DNA of 64,000 nucleotides, taken from Bacillus sp. B1-b2. Lineage in GTDB: Bacteria; Bacillota; Bacilli; Bacillales; Cytobacillaceae. Position numbers and translations under genes: made by a program. The notes under the pieces were generated by a model. That model ran no database searches. It was not told the DNA's origin and saw nothing but the letters and a program-made list of their open reading frames with translations. Each line of letters begins with the position of its first letter. Positions within the stretch are counted from its first letter, which is position 1. The stretch spans positions 62,001 through 126,000 of the forward strand of contig NZ_WEHU01000004.1 in assembly GCF_009183415.1 (NCBI RefSeq), in the 5' to 3' direction. Shown here piece after piece: positions 55,479 to 64,000 of the stretch.

Positions 55479-56417
55479 TTAATCTAGGTTTCTTACTTCA
55501 ATTGGTATAAGTTTTTGTTCTAATTGAGCTCGGTACTCTTCATATTGACTTGGAAGCATTAATTTTTCACCCATTGTTGCTTCTGATTCATCATGAGCAA
55601 ATCCAGGTACATCTGTAGCAATTTCAAATAATATTCTGCCATGCTCTTTAAAGTAAATAGCATTAAAGTAGTTGCGATCACGAACTGGTGTTACTCCATA
55701 ACCATTATCTGCAACGAATTGTTGCCATTCTAACTGATCTTCGTCATCACTTGCTCGCCATGCAATATGATGAACGGTTCCGACACCCATTTGTCCTGGA
55801 TGATCTGTTGTTACTTTTAAGTCAATTACGTTTCCTATCTCTCCTTTAGAGTGATAACGTGCTAGATTTCCTTCTTTGCCTACGAACTCTAATCCCATTA
55901 TATTTTCTAATAGTTTTCCTGTTTCTTCTGGATTAGCAGAAAATAAAGTAGCTCCACCAAAGCCTTTAATTGCGACTTCGGGTGTAATATCTCCCATTGT
56001 CCAGTTATTTTGCGCTCCGTCTTCTCTCTCTACTATTTCTAAATGAAGACCATGTGTATCATCAAATGCTAGTACCTGTTCACCAAATTTTTCTATTTTA
56101 GTAAAGGGTATTTCGAATTTATGCAATCTATCTTCCCAAAATGGTAAAGCACCTTTTGGCACAGCATAGGAAGTAACACCAACTTGACCATCACCAATTA
56201 CCCCTTGTCTTGCATTTGCCCATGGGAAGAAGGTAATAATTGTTCCTGGTTTTCCCCCTTCATTCCCGAAGTATAAGTGATATGTTCCAGGATCATCGAA
56301 GTTAACTGTTCGTTTAATTAAGCGTAATCCTAACACTCCTGCATAAAAATCAACATTTTCTTGTGGATGACCTACAATTGCCGTAATGTGGTGAATTCCC
56401 ATTGTTTGTTTTGTCAT
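55479..56417 (-). CDS. mhqO: Ring-cleaving dioxygenase of the MhqO/MhqA family
   Basis: 312 aa, ATG 56417 after GGAGG. Two vicinal-oxygen-chelate modules: MGIHHITAIVGHPQENVDFY and VGTVHHIAWRASDDEDQLEW, with metal ligands among the paired His and the Glu of RILFEIATD. It should open hydroquinone or catechol rings in the cytosol. Two MhqR-type palindromes lie upstream, and MhqP- and flavin-reductase-like genes follow in one operon. Confidence 0.92.
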   Translation of the reverse strand: MTKQTMGIHHITAIVGHPQENVDFYAGVLGLRLIKRTVNFDDPGTYHLYFGNEGGKPGTIITFFPWANARQGVIGDGQVGVTSYAVPKGALPFWEDRLHKFEIPFTKIEKFGEQVLAFDDTHGLHLEIVEREDGAQNNWTMGDITPEVAIKGFGGATLFSANPEETGKLLENIMGLEFVGKEGNLARYHSKGEIGNVIDLKVTTDHPGQMGVGTVHHIAWRASDDEDQLEWQQFVADNGYGVTPVRDRNYFNAIYFKEHGRILFEIATDVPGFAHDESEATMGEKLMLPSQYEEYRAQLEQKLIPIEVRNLD

Positions 56418-56458
56418 TATTGATTTCCTCCGTTTTTTTTATTATTTTTAAGAAATTA

Positions 56459-56476
56459 TTTTGAATTCGAGATATA
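56459..56476. promoter_or_regulatory. MhqR-type operator, proximal
   Basis: TTTGAATTCGAGATATA (reverse strand TATATCTCGAATTCAAA) matches the known MhqR box tATCTcgaAtTCgAGATa in most positions; it lies about 42 bp before the dioxygenase start. Confidence 0.75.
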
Positions 56477-56520
56477 TTAGTAAAATTTTTTAATTCTATC
56501 TTCAGTGTGTGAATTCAAAT

Positions 56521-56538
56521 TATCTTGAATTCGAGATA
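56521..56538. promoter_or_regulatory. MhqR-type operator, distal
   Basis: TATCTTGAATTCGAGATA fits the MhqR box tATCTcgaAtTCgAGATa at all but one position. With the proximal site it brackets the expected promoter. No mhqR gene is present in the window. Confidence 0.82.
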
Positions 56539-56691
56539 ATCATAATATATTTGGGAGAAGGTGTCAATAGATGTGGCTGATTTTTTTTTGGAGATTTTGT
56601 TAAAGAAGGGAGTTTTGGGGATTAGAAGTTTATTGGGTTGGGTGGGGTGATGCAAAAATAATTGAATTTGGATGTATATGGAGATCATGGG

Positions 56692-57270
56692 ATTCCGCAA
56701 CAATAATTGCATTGAACGCAACTATTCTTGGGGGTTGCGCAACAATATTGTTTTAATCGCAACGAAATTAAGAGTAACGCAACAATCTTTTAATTTTGCG
56801 CAACATTGGAGGGTACATTTGCTTTTTTTGTGGCTTTAACTGGGGGATACCTCATGTTTTTGGCAATCAACTCAGCCGCTCCTGTTTTTTCACATTGATA
56901 TCTGCTTTGATTGCAACCAAATTTGAGCAGAACAAAGCAATGCACTTGTTTTGCTTAACATTGCGGATGGGCATACTATTGAATTGGGATATAAATGGAA
57001 AACATAAGCTTCCGCAACAATATTGGCAATGAACGCAACTATTCTTGGGGGTTGCGCAACAATATTGTTTTAATCGCAACGAAATGGAGCAGAACCGCAA
57101 CAACTGTAGACAAAGTGATGTTCGAGCGCTAATTTTTCGGTTTAATTTGCTACATGAACCCAGTCAAAAAGGTCTATTGCAAATAAATAGGATGGAAGAG
57201 CAAATAAAAATGGTTTTTCCGCAAATATTTCGATAGTAAACGCACATAAAATTACATGTAGTGCAAATAA
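56692..57270. repeat. CGCAAC array with 20-21 bp phasing (two near-identical halves)
   Basis: CGCAAC motifs start at 56696, 56717, 56738, 56758, 56778 and 56799, then at 57013, 57034, 57055, 57075 and 57096; gaps are 20 or 21 bp. Later one-off motifs sit at 57220, 57241 and about 57262. The block from the CCGCAACAA at 56695 to about 56767 is almost repeated at 57012-57085. CGCAAC is the reverse complement of the GTTGCG motif at 47.5-48.1 kb. 56540-56690 is G/T-rich without other features. Confidence 0.85.
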
Positions 57271-57341
57271 AGGGACTGTTAATGAGATAGGATGGAGTAG
57301 GTGGTGGGTTTTGCGGTATTAGATCTTGGGTTGATCCAAAC

Positions 57342-57372
57342 AAAAAAGACCCCACTATCCCGGAGTCTTTCC
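57342..57372 (-). terminator. Terminator after the aldo/keto reductase
   Basis: AAAGACTCC and GGGGTCTTT form a stem (one mismatch) on the minus strand, followed by TTTTG. Confidence 0.7.
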
Positions 57373-57387
57373 TAAAAATACTACTCA

Positions 57388-58221
57388 TTAAAATTCTTCA
57401 TATTCTGCTGGATCTTGATTTGCAATTCTTCCATCTGGTCTTGTTAGACTAGAGATCCGCTGCATTTGTTCTTGTGTTAATTCGAAATCGAATACTTGCA
57501 GATTTTCTAGTTGGCGTTGTGGAGAACTTGATTTTGGAATTGGTAATGCCCCTAGTTGGATATGCCATCTTAAGATGACTTGAGAGATGGTTTTACCATG
57601 TGAGCTTGCGATTTGCTGAATGGTTTCATTTTGTAACACATTGCTTGCTCTGCCTAATGGGCTCCATGATTCTGTTATGATGCCATTTTCTTTGTCATAT
57701 GCGACTTGTTCTTTTTGTGAAAAATATGGATGAAGTTCTATTTGATTGATGCTTGGAGTTACGCCTGTTTCTTTTGTTAGGCGTTCTAGATGTTCTGGTA
57801 AGAAGTTGCAAACGCCAATGGAACGAATTAGTCCCCATTTTTTTGCATCTATTAAAGCTTGCCATGCTTCTACATAGATGTCCTGTTTTGGGTTTGGCCA
57901 GTGGATTAGGTAAATGTCATAATAATCGAGTTTGGTTCGGTAAAGTGATTCTTGTATCGTATAGAGTGCCTTGTCATAAGCATGATGGCGGCCTGGTAGC
58001 TTAGAGGTTACAAATAGCTGATCTCTTGGAACAGAGCTGCGACGAATAGCTTCCCCTACTGCTCCTTCATTTTCATAATTAAAAGCAGAATCTAATAAGC
58101 GATATCCCATATCAATGGCACTAGTCATTGCTTGAACTCCTGTTGCTCCCCTTAAATTATATGTACCAAGACCAATTGCAGGTATTGCCAAACCATCATT
58201 TAAAGTGATTTGTGGAATCAT
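57388..58221 (-). CDS. Aldo/keto reductase
   Basis: 277 aa. TIM-barrel AKR: GYRLLDSAFNYENEGAVGEA holds catalytic Asp and Tyr, VTSKLPGRHH the Lys, and YLIHWPNP the His. The C-terminal IPKSSSPQRQLENL binds NADPH. Probably reduces reactive aldehydes or ketones. Single-gene unit. Confidence 0.92.
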   Translation of the reverse strand: MIPQITLNDGLAIPAIGLGTYNLRGATGVQAMTSAIDMGYRLLDSAFNYENEGAVGEAIRRSSVPRDQLFVTSKLPGRHHAYDKALYTIQESLYRTKLDYYDIYLIHWPNPKQDIYVEAWQALIDAKKWGLIRSIGVCNFLPEHLERLTKETGVTPSINQIELHPYFSQKEQVAYDKENGIITESWSPLGRASNVLQNETIQQIASSHGKTISQVILRWHIQLGALPIPKSSSPQRQLENLQVFDFELTQEQMQRISSLTRPDGRIANQDPAEYEEF

Positions 58222-58314
58222 TATTATCTATCCCCTCTCCTTTTTTGTATACTTAAAAAAGTATAAAGGGAATTGGAATTTGAATCCAGCAATAAACTTT
58301 GAATCTTCAGTATC

Positions 58315-58602
58315 TTATGATGAGGAGACCTGTGAAAGCAACTGGTGTATATCCCCTATGGAATTGGCGGATAATTGAACTTGGTTGTTTTCTCTCAAAA
58401 TATAGTAAACATTCTGTAGTTGACCAGAGTAACCATGTTGTAATAGTGATTCGAACTGATTGGTATTTAACTGCAGTTGAATATTAATTTCATTGGTTAA
58501 TTGGGAAGAAGCAAATAGGTCGCTATCGTTTACTGTTGTAATGGAGATGCCTTCTAATAGTTCTTCTAGCTCTTGTGAATTTTGTTCCTCATAATTTTTC
58601 AT
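58315..58602 (-). CDS. Small hypothetical protein
   Basis: 95 aa, ATG 58602 with AGGGAGAG upstream. Acidic and Gln/Asn-rich (NYEEQNSQELEELLEG..., INIQLQLNTNQFESLL), with no membrane segment or motif I recognise. The ribosome site and clean boundaries argue that it is real. It may be a spore or regulatory small protein, but there is no evidence for either. Confidence 0.5.
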   Translation of the reverse strand: MKNYEEQNSQELEELLEGISITTVNDSDLFASSQLTNEINIQLQLNTNQFESLLQHGYSGQLQNVYYILRENNQVQLSANSIGDIHQLLSQVSSS

Positions 58603-58777
58603 TATTATTCTCTCCCTTGTTAATCTACCTCCATCATACGCTTCTTCTTATGCAAGTAAAACTATTTTGTATACGTTTTCACATATTATTCACACATTTT
58701 CCTCTTCCTTTTTGTATACTCTGCTTTTCTTTCTGAAATATTATAACAGAATACCTTTTTCAAGAAAGGATGTTAAT

Positions 58778-59028
58778 ATGGATACCAAAAATCACAACCA
58801 AGAGTTTGAATGGAAAGTAGGGTCTTAGGACATTTTTTTCGAGAATCCTTATGTTATTTTAATATAAATGATTTTATGATATCTATCTGGTACATGATTG
58901 GCAGTATTAGCTTCCTGCTAGGCTCTACTAGTACAGTTGGGTACTGGTTTTTCATCATTGGGAGTATACAGTTAAGTCTACGTCCACTCATTCGAATTAT
59001 TCATTTTAAGAAATATAGGAAAAATTAG
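58778..59028 (+). pseudogene. YrhK-like small membrane protein, broken
   Basis: ATG 58778 opens MDTKNHNQEFEWKVGS and hits TAG. In the next frame the sequence continues NINDFMISIWYMIGSISFLL and WFFIIGSIQLSLRPLIRIIH, which is the YrhK domain. A stop plus a frameshift break the gene. Confidence 0.75.
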
Positions 59029-59033
59029 AATAG

Positions 59034-59078
59034 TGCCTGATGCCTCATTAGAGGATCAGGTATTTTATTTTTTTTGAG
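59034..59078 (+). terminator. Terminator after the yrhK relic
   Basis: GTGCCTGAT and ATCAGGTAT form the stem around an inner GCCTC-ATTA-GAGG hairpin, then TTTTATTTTTTTT. Confidence 0.8.
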
Positions 59079-59234
59079 CAAAATTTTTGTACAATAGGTT
59101 TAATCTTGTTACCATTTGGGTAATTAGGTCAATACACCTATTTTTCATAGTTCATAAGTAGCGAAATAGGCAAAATATCTCAAATTAAATATTCTTCTAT
59201 TCAAAATATATAGAAGCAACGGGGGAAGAGGAAG

Positions 59235-60926
59235 TTGAAAATTGGTCATAAGGTTTTATTAGGCTTTAGTGTTTTATTTCTTTTTATAGTAGCTTTTGCT
59301 GTGGTTGGAATTCTTGGAAATGCGAAGAACGACCGTGATATAGATAATATGATTAACAAAGGGTACAAGCTTGTTTCTCTATCGACCGAGATGGAGGAAA
59401 ATGTTGCAAACCGTGTTATTCTAGCTCGCGGTTATGTTCTATATGGGGAAGAAAAGGATAGACAACAGTTCATTGCATTAACCGATGAAGCGAAAACTAT
59501 TCAAGCACAATTGAAAGAAATGCTTGGAAATACAGATGAATATAAAGAGGCAGTAGAAAAAAATGAACGATGGGAAAATTTAATTCTTAATCAAGTGATT
59601 CCTGCATATGATGAGGGCGGTATGAATGCTGCTTTACCTTTAATGGAGGAATACTGTCAAATATGGGCAACAGAAGCAATGGATTCTTGGATTGGAATCC
59701 AACAAGAAGCGGAACAAAATATGTTAAGCACTGCAGATGAGTTGGCCGATACTAACGACAAACAAAGCACTATTTTCACTGCACTTGCTATTATTACAGC
59801 GTTCTCTGTCTTAGTAGTTGCTGGTTGGTTAACTTACTTTATGGTCAAGCCTATTAAAGTAATTACAGAAAGATTAATGCAAGTATCCAAAAATAACTTA
59901 TCTTTCGAACCTTTAGTTTTCAACAGAAAAGATGAGTTCGGCATACTTGCTAATGCTCTAAATGAAAGTACAGAGAATCTTTCTAATATGGTGAAGCAAA
60001 TCAAGGATACTGAAGCTAGCATACTTGAAAACACAACAGAATTAACGACTAGCCGTGAAATAATGAAAAAACAAGCAGATACAGCAAGTAATATGTTTAA
60101 TCAAGTGGCTGAAGGTTCTACTATGCAATTAGAAGGCGCAAGTGAAACAGCTACAGCGATGGAGCATGTATCCAAAGCAATGGGCAGCATTAGTGAATCT
60201 ACCGTTTCTGTTGCTGATTATTCTTCTAGTGTAAATAACTATGCGCTAGAAGGTAACAGCATTGTAATAGATACAATTAAGAAATTAAATGACATGAGTG
60301 GAACGGTTGATCAAACTGTTACTACGATGGACCGTTTAGAGCACAGAACAGGTCGCATTGGAGAAATTTCTACACTTATTAACGATATTTCAGAACAGAC
60401 TAATTTATTAGCATTAAATGCAACCATTGAAGCAGCTCGCGCTGGGGAGCAAGGAAAAGGCTTTGCAGTAGTGGCAAGTGAAATAAGAAATCTAGCAGAG
60501 CGCTCTCGAGAATCTTCCAAAGAAATTGCCAAATTAATAGAGGGTATTAAACAAGAAATTAATGTGGCTGTTCATTCTACTATTAAGAATAAAGAAGAGA
60601 TGGAAGCTAGTCTTTTCGCTGCTAATAATGCTGGCTTAGCATTTAAAAACATCTCAGCAGCTATAGAAAAAATTTCAGCACAAGTGCAAGAGGTTTCATC
60701 ATCTTCTGAAGAAGTCACAGCAAGCGTGGAAGAGATATCTGCTTCTATCGAACAGCTTGCTACTATCGCAAGAGAGAATGTTGATAATGTTGGTATTGTC
60801 TCCGAATCTGCTATGGAGCAACAAGCATCTATGGAGGCCGTAGAACAAACTGTAGAAGACCTTAATATATTAGCAAGAGAGTTAAATAGTTTAATGGAAA
60901 GATTTGTGTTGAAGGAGAATGATTAA
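59235..60926 (+). CDS. Methyl-accepting chemotaxis protein
   Basis: 563 aa, TTG 59235 after GGGGGAAGAGG. Order: TM1 (about 7-27), a four-helix extracellular sensor, TM2 (about 178-200), HAMP (about 203-255), then the signalling hairpin with its tip [20 protein letters not shown] and [20 protein letters not shown]. It sends chemoeffector signals to CheA/CheW at the pole. The sensor part has no recognisable ligand motif. Confidence 0.95.
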   Translation: MKIGHKVLLGFSVLFLFIVAFAVVGILGNAKNDRDIDNMINKGYKLVSLSTEMEENVANRVILARGYVLYGEEKDRQQFIALTDEAKTIQAQLKEMLGNTDEYKEAVEKNERWENLILNQVIPAYDEGGMNAALPLMEEYCQIWATEAMDSWIGIQQEAEQNMLSTADELADTNDKQSTIFTALAIITAFSVLVVAGWLTYFMVKPIKVITERLMQVSKNNLSFEPLVFNRKDEFGILANALNESTENLSNMVKQIKDTEASILENTTELTTSREIMKKQADTASNMFNQVAEGSTMQLEGASETATAMEHVSKAMGSISESTVSVADYSSSVNNYALEGNSIVIDTIKKLNDMSGTVDQTVTTMDRLEHRTGRIGEISTLINDISEQTNLLALNATIEAARAGEQGKGFAVVASEIRNLAERSRESSKEIAKLIEGIKQEINVAVHSTIKNKEEMEASLFAANNAGLAFKNISAAIEKISAQVQEVSSSSEEVTASVEEISASIEQLATIARENVDNVGIVSESAMEQQASMEAVEQTVEDLNILARELNSLMERFVLKEND

Positions 60927-60937
60927 GTAACCTGAAG

Positions 60938-60970
60938 AAAGAGGCTGATGGAATGTCAGCCTCTTTCTCT
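60938..60970 (+). terminator. Terminator after the chemoreceptor gene
   Basis: AAAGAGGCTGA and TCAGCCTCTTT form an 11-bp perfect stem with a 7-nt loop, then CTCT. Confidence 0.85.
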
Positions 60971-61029
60971 ATGGAAGGTTTTGCTTAATTTATATTTTTG
61001 GATGGTTTTATGGTCAGTGGCATTATCGT

Positions 61030-61665
61030 CTTGAAACTACTCTTCTCTTTTTTCTGCTTTTTGTGGTTCTTAGAGTGCTTCTTGCAACCACTTTCTCTGC
61101 TTTTTCTGCCTTTCGTGGTTCTTAGAAGCTTCTTGCAACCACTTTTCCGGCTTTTTCTACCTTTTGTGGTTCTTAGAATGCTTCTTGCAACCACTTTTCC
61201 GGCTTTTTCTATTTTCGTAGTTCATAGAACACTTCTTGCAACCACTCTTCCGGCTTTTTCTACCTCTCATGGTTCTTAGAATACTCCTTGGAACCACTTC
61301 CCCTGTTTTTTCTACCTCTCGTGGTTCTTATAACACTTCTTACAACCACTTTCCCTGCTGTTTCTACCTCTCGTGGTTCTTATAACACTTCTTACAACCA
61401 CTTTCCCTGCTGTTTCTACCTCTCGTGGTTCTTATAGCACTTCTTACAACCACTTTCCCTGCTGTTTCTACCTCTCATGGTTCTTAGAACACTTCTTACA
61501 ACCACTTTCCCTGCTGTTTCTACCTCTCATGGTTCTTAGAACACTTCTTACAACCACTTTCCCTGCTTTTTCTACCTCTCGTGGTTCTTATAACACTTCT
61601 TACAACCACTTTCCCTGCTTTTTCTACCTCTTGTGGTTCTTTTAACACTTCTTACAACCACAGTA
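61030..61665. repeat. Tandem array, about 12 units of 51-52 bp
   Basis: The anchor (G/A)TGGTTCTTA or a close variant recurs at 61063, 61115, 61166, 61217, 61269, 61321, 61373, 61425, 61477, 61529, 61581 and 61633, that is every 51-52 bp. Each unit contains GTGGTT ... AACCAC, an inverted repeat with a 17-nt loop. Later units are nearly identical and earlier ones more diverged. 52 is not a multiple of three and the open frames here look spurious. It lies between convergent genes. Confidence 0.9.
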
Positions 61666-61695
61666 GTTCCTTCACCTAACCAATAACCAAAATCC

Positions 61696-62310
61696 TCAAT
61701 TATTAATATACTTCTCAAACACAAACCCAAAGTCTTTTACTGCATATTTCTTTCTGCTGTTCATGAGCCAGTTAAAAGTCTGTTCATTGATATGCTTGAA
61801 ATGATCTGTGATGTCCCCTTCAGAAATAGAGGATCTGTTTAATGTTGTTGCTGTTAACTGTAAGCTTTCTTTTGCAAACTGCATAGAAATTTCATTCTCG
61901 TTGACAATTTCACTAATACGAATAAGTGCTTTGTATAAATCTTTTAGTTCTTCGATATGTTTTTTATGTACATCAATGCTAAACGTATTTGCTCCTAACT
62001 GGAACTTAATTTCCACATCGAGGTCAATGGTACCAGCTGTTTCTAAGAAAACATTGGAAATCGCATAGTCTTTATAGTTATAACGTTTTAATGTTCTTTT
62101 TTTGCTGATAGCACTTGTTCCGTCTAAATGGATAAATGCTCTATTCGTAAAGCAATATTCATCTGATTTAGATTTAATTAGGAAGAAAATCTTCTCATTA
62201 TCTTCATGCAGAATATAATCATCTGCATCCACCTTATCATAATCAACTGGCTTTATAACACTACCAACATCGCTTAATCCTAATGCATCTGACGCAAACT
62301 TTTTAAACAT
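61696..62310 (-). CDS. PH-domain protein (YvbH-like)
   Basis: 204 aa, ATG 62310 after GGAGGATA. N-terminal bacterial PH domain (to about residue 125: FFLIKSKSDEYCFTNRAFIH, SAISKKRTLKRYNYKD) and a C-terminal helical YvbH-extension. No membrane segment. Cellular role unknown. Confidence 0.82.
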   Translation of the reverse strand: MFKKFASDALGLSDVGSVIKPVDYDKVDADDYILHEDNEKIFFLIKSKSDEYCFTNRAFIHLDGTSAISKKRTLKRYNYKDYAISNVFLETAGTIDLDVEIKFQLGANTFSIDVHKKHIEELKDLYKALIRISEIVNENEISMQFAKESLQLTATTLNRSSISEGDITDHFKHINEQTFNWLMNSRKKYAVKDFGFVFEKYINN

Positions 62311-62474
62311 AGAAATATCCTCCTCTTTGTTAGTCCCTTCCTATTTTACATGTATTTATGGGAAAGAAGTGTAAAATTCCATAGGAAATTCTTCCTTTTT
62401 CGATCGATTTAACAGGGACTTTACCATATATATGGAATATAATTGTAGATAAGAATGAATAGACAGGAGATTTT

Positions 62475-63548
62475 ATGAAGAAAATTTTGCCGACAATTAT
62501 TATGATGCTTGTAGGAATGGTTTTTGGAGCAGCAATAGCACTGGTTGGGGTTACTAGAGAATGGAATACATATAGCCTAATTTTGGCGTTCATTTGTTTA
62601 ATAGGGTTTTATATCATTCACATCATCATACATGAAGCTGGCCATTTACTTTTTGGAAAAATAACAGGATACTCCCTTGTATCTTTTCGAATATTCTCTC
62701 ATATGTGGGTTGTAACCGAAAATGGTCTACGCTACAAAAAGCTTTATGTACCTGGAACACTAGGGCAATGTTTAATGTCACCCCCTCCATATGTAAAAGG
62801 AAATTACCCTTTTAAGTTGTATTTACTAGGTGGAGTGATTATGAATTTTCTCTCGAGTCTGCTGCTTGCACTCTTTTTCTTAGCATCTGGAGAATTCCCC
62901 TTAATAGCATTAATTTTTGTACTATTAGGAATCATGGTTGGTTTGACTAACCTCATTCCATATGGCTTTAATGATGGTATGTCTTTAAAAATGGCTTGGA
63001 ATAACGAAAATAAACAAAAGCAACTTTATACTCAGTTTTATGTGAATGCTGAAACAACGAAAGGCGTTTCCTACCGTGATCTTCCAGAGGAATTATTTGA
63101 ACTACCTCCTGAGGATAACCGTACCGACTATTTTTCCGTGTGGATTATTTGTATGCAACTAGTCAGAGCCATGGATCGCTTTGATTTCGTAGAAAGTAAA
63201 CATATTATAGACTCTTTATGGAAGAAAAAAGATCAGCTGATTCCTTTATATAAATTAGAGATTGCAAAAGAACGATTATTTCTTTTATTACTATTAGAGA
63301 TAGATAAAGAAGAAGCTATAAGCATATATGAAGATAAAAAGTTAAAAAAATACCTAACAATAAAACAAATGAGCAATAAACGGATTCTTGCTGCTTATGA
63401 ATGGTATGTAAATAATGATTTAGTGAAAGCAAAAAATCTTTGTGATGAGGGATTACAATTGGAGAAAATAAATCCGAATAAAGCAGACGCAGAATTAGAG
63501 AGGAAATTAATTGATTATATCCTATCACAAGCATCTAAAAGTGCATAA
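62475..63548 (+). CDS. M50-like membrane metalloprotease
   Basis: 357 aa, ATG 62475 after AGGAGA. HEAGH at 53-57 inside a membrane helix is the zinc motif. NDG at 166-168, in LIPYGFNDGMSLKMAW, stands in for the NPDG motif of site-2 proteases. The C-terminal half (about 200-357) is soluble and helical, possibly TPR-like. It may cut a regulator or peptide in the membrane; the substrate is unknown. Confidence 0.8.
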   Translation: MKKILPTIIMMLVGMVFGAAIALVGVTREWNTYSLILAFICLIGFYIIHIIIHEAGHLLFGKITGYSLVSFRIFSHMWVVTENGLRYKKLYVPGTLGQCLMSPPPYVKGNYPFKLYLLGGVIMNFLSSLLLALFFLASGEFPLIALIFVLLGIMVGLTNLIPYGFNDGMSLKMAWNNENKQKQLYTQFYVNAETTKGVSYRDLPEELFELPPEDNRTDYFSVWIICMQLVRAMDRFDFVESKHIIDSLWKKKDQLIPLYKLEIAKERLFLLLLLEIDKEEAISIYEDKKLKKYLTIKQMSNKRILAAYEWYVNNDLVKAKNLCDEGLQLEKINPNKADAELERKLIDYILSQASKSA

Positions 63549-63580
63549 ATTTATTTAAGCAAATCCCATCCTGTGATTTA

Positions 63581-63619
63581 GCGAGCTAACTGAAAAAAGG
63601 GAACTAATTCAGTGCTCGC
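63581..63619. terminator. Hairpin between convergent genes
   Basis: GCGAGC-TA-ACTGAA and TTCAGT-GCTCGC form a long stem between the protease and GGDEF genes. There is no strong T-run outside the stem, so termination is likely but not certain. Confidence 0.5.
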
Positions 63620-63626
63620 TTTCACA

Positions 63627-64000
63627 TCACCACATCGTCCTATTCCTTCCTAAATTCTTTGCCTTATATAGCATTTGATCGGCTTCACCAATCATAACGT
63701 CTAAGGTTTTTCCATCAGATAAATTACTCACTCCTATCGATATGGTTAACTGTCCTTTCGGCTGTGTTTCTTCCCCCATAAATGGATGGTCTTCTACCTT
63801 CCTCCGAAAACGTTCTGCCACGTTTACCGCTATTTCCATATCCCTTATATTAGAAAAACAAATAATAAACTCTTCTCCACCATATCGAGCAAAAATATCT
63901 TCTCTGCGCATATTTTCACGTAATAAATGACCAATTGTTCTTAAAACTGAATCTCCCGCGGGATGACCATGCGTATCATTATATTTTTTGAAATCATCTA
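63627..64000 (-). CDS. Diguanylate cyclase (GGDEF), C-terminal part
   Basis: The reading frame is open to the window edge, about 124 codons. The GGDEF domain shows FKKYNDTHGHPAGDSVLRTI, the active-site ARYGGEEF, and TISIGVSNL toward the end. It should make c-di-GMP. The sensory N-terminus is outside the window. The product would be relevant to biofilm, but a link to the EPS locus is only conjecture. Confidence 0.92.
   Translation of the reverse strand, partial: DDFKKYNDTHGHPAGDSVLRTIGHLLRENMRREDIFARYGGEEFIICFSNIRDMEIAVNVAERFRRKVEDHPFMGEETQPKGQLTISIGVSNLSDGKTLDVMIGEADQMLYKAKNLGRNRTMW

Noticed and set aside
56796-57236. Open frames in the CGCAAC region on both strands
   Set aside because: No ribosome sites, no recognisable domains, and repeat-derived composition.
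61030-61665. Possible CRISPR array (regular spacing)
   Set aside because: The whole 52-bp unit is conserved; there are no unique spacers, and no cas genes are nearby.

Overview
The window is low-GC DNA from an aerobic endospore-forming Firmicute, most likely Bacillaceae or a close relative. The evidence is AGGAGG-type ribosome sites, frequent TTG starts, a SinR-like regulator, an HxlR/HxlAB formaldehyde module, an MhqR-type quinone-response operon, a gerAB relic and a ChW-repeat amidase. The species cannot be fixed from sequence alone.

Left edge (1-5.3 kb): the start of a CpsC/Wzz-type chain-length regulator running off the window, a secreted SGNH-like protein, a secreted amidase with nine ChW repeats, and a decayed transposase.

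Main region (36.8 down to 5.3 kb, all minus strand): a roughly 31-kb exopolysaccharide (EPS) locus. In order of transcription it holds a split pyruvyltransferase, CpsC, CpsD kinase, a degenerate CpsB phosphatase, a structured leader RNA (candidate EAR element), GalU, Ugd, the initiating sugar transferase, glycosyltransferases, Wzy, Gmd and Rmd (GDP-D-rhamnose), more glycosyltransferases, a pyruvyltransferase, Wzx, and twin GT4 genes around an acetyltransferase. With almost no gap it runs into a lasso-peptide system: RRE protein, B2 peptidase, nucleotidyltransferase, ABC exporter, then manC, then the macrolactam cyclase, a 45-residue precursor (6856-6993), an HprK-type kinase, a second RRE protein and a SinR-like repressor. 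The precursor ends in Ser, the residue that such kinases phosphorylate. A recurrent GTTC-N2-TATAA-type palindrome resembling the SinR operator lies before several of these units, so EPS and lasso peptide may share one biofilm-type switch.

Right half (37-64 kb): ordinary accessory and housekeeping genes mixed with gene relics (merR, rpiB, gntP, gerAB, yrhK). They include an SMR transporter, MscS, hxlR/hxlAB, a YdcF-like protein, a GNAT-thioredoxin fusion, DinB, TetR/MFS, MarR with a heterodimeric ABC exporter, a group II intron with a frameshifted reverse transcriptase, an MhqR-type dioxygenase/flavin reductase/DoxX operon, an aldo/keto reductase, a chemoreceptor, a YvbH-like PH protein, an M50-like protease and a partial GGDEF protein.

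Four intergenic stretches hold unusual repeats. Two (47.5-48.1 and 56.7-57.3 kb) carry GTTGCG/CGCAAC motifs spaced every 20-21 bp. Two others (40.5 and 61.0-61.7 kb) are tandem arrays with a 51-52 bp period.
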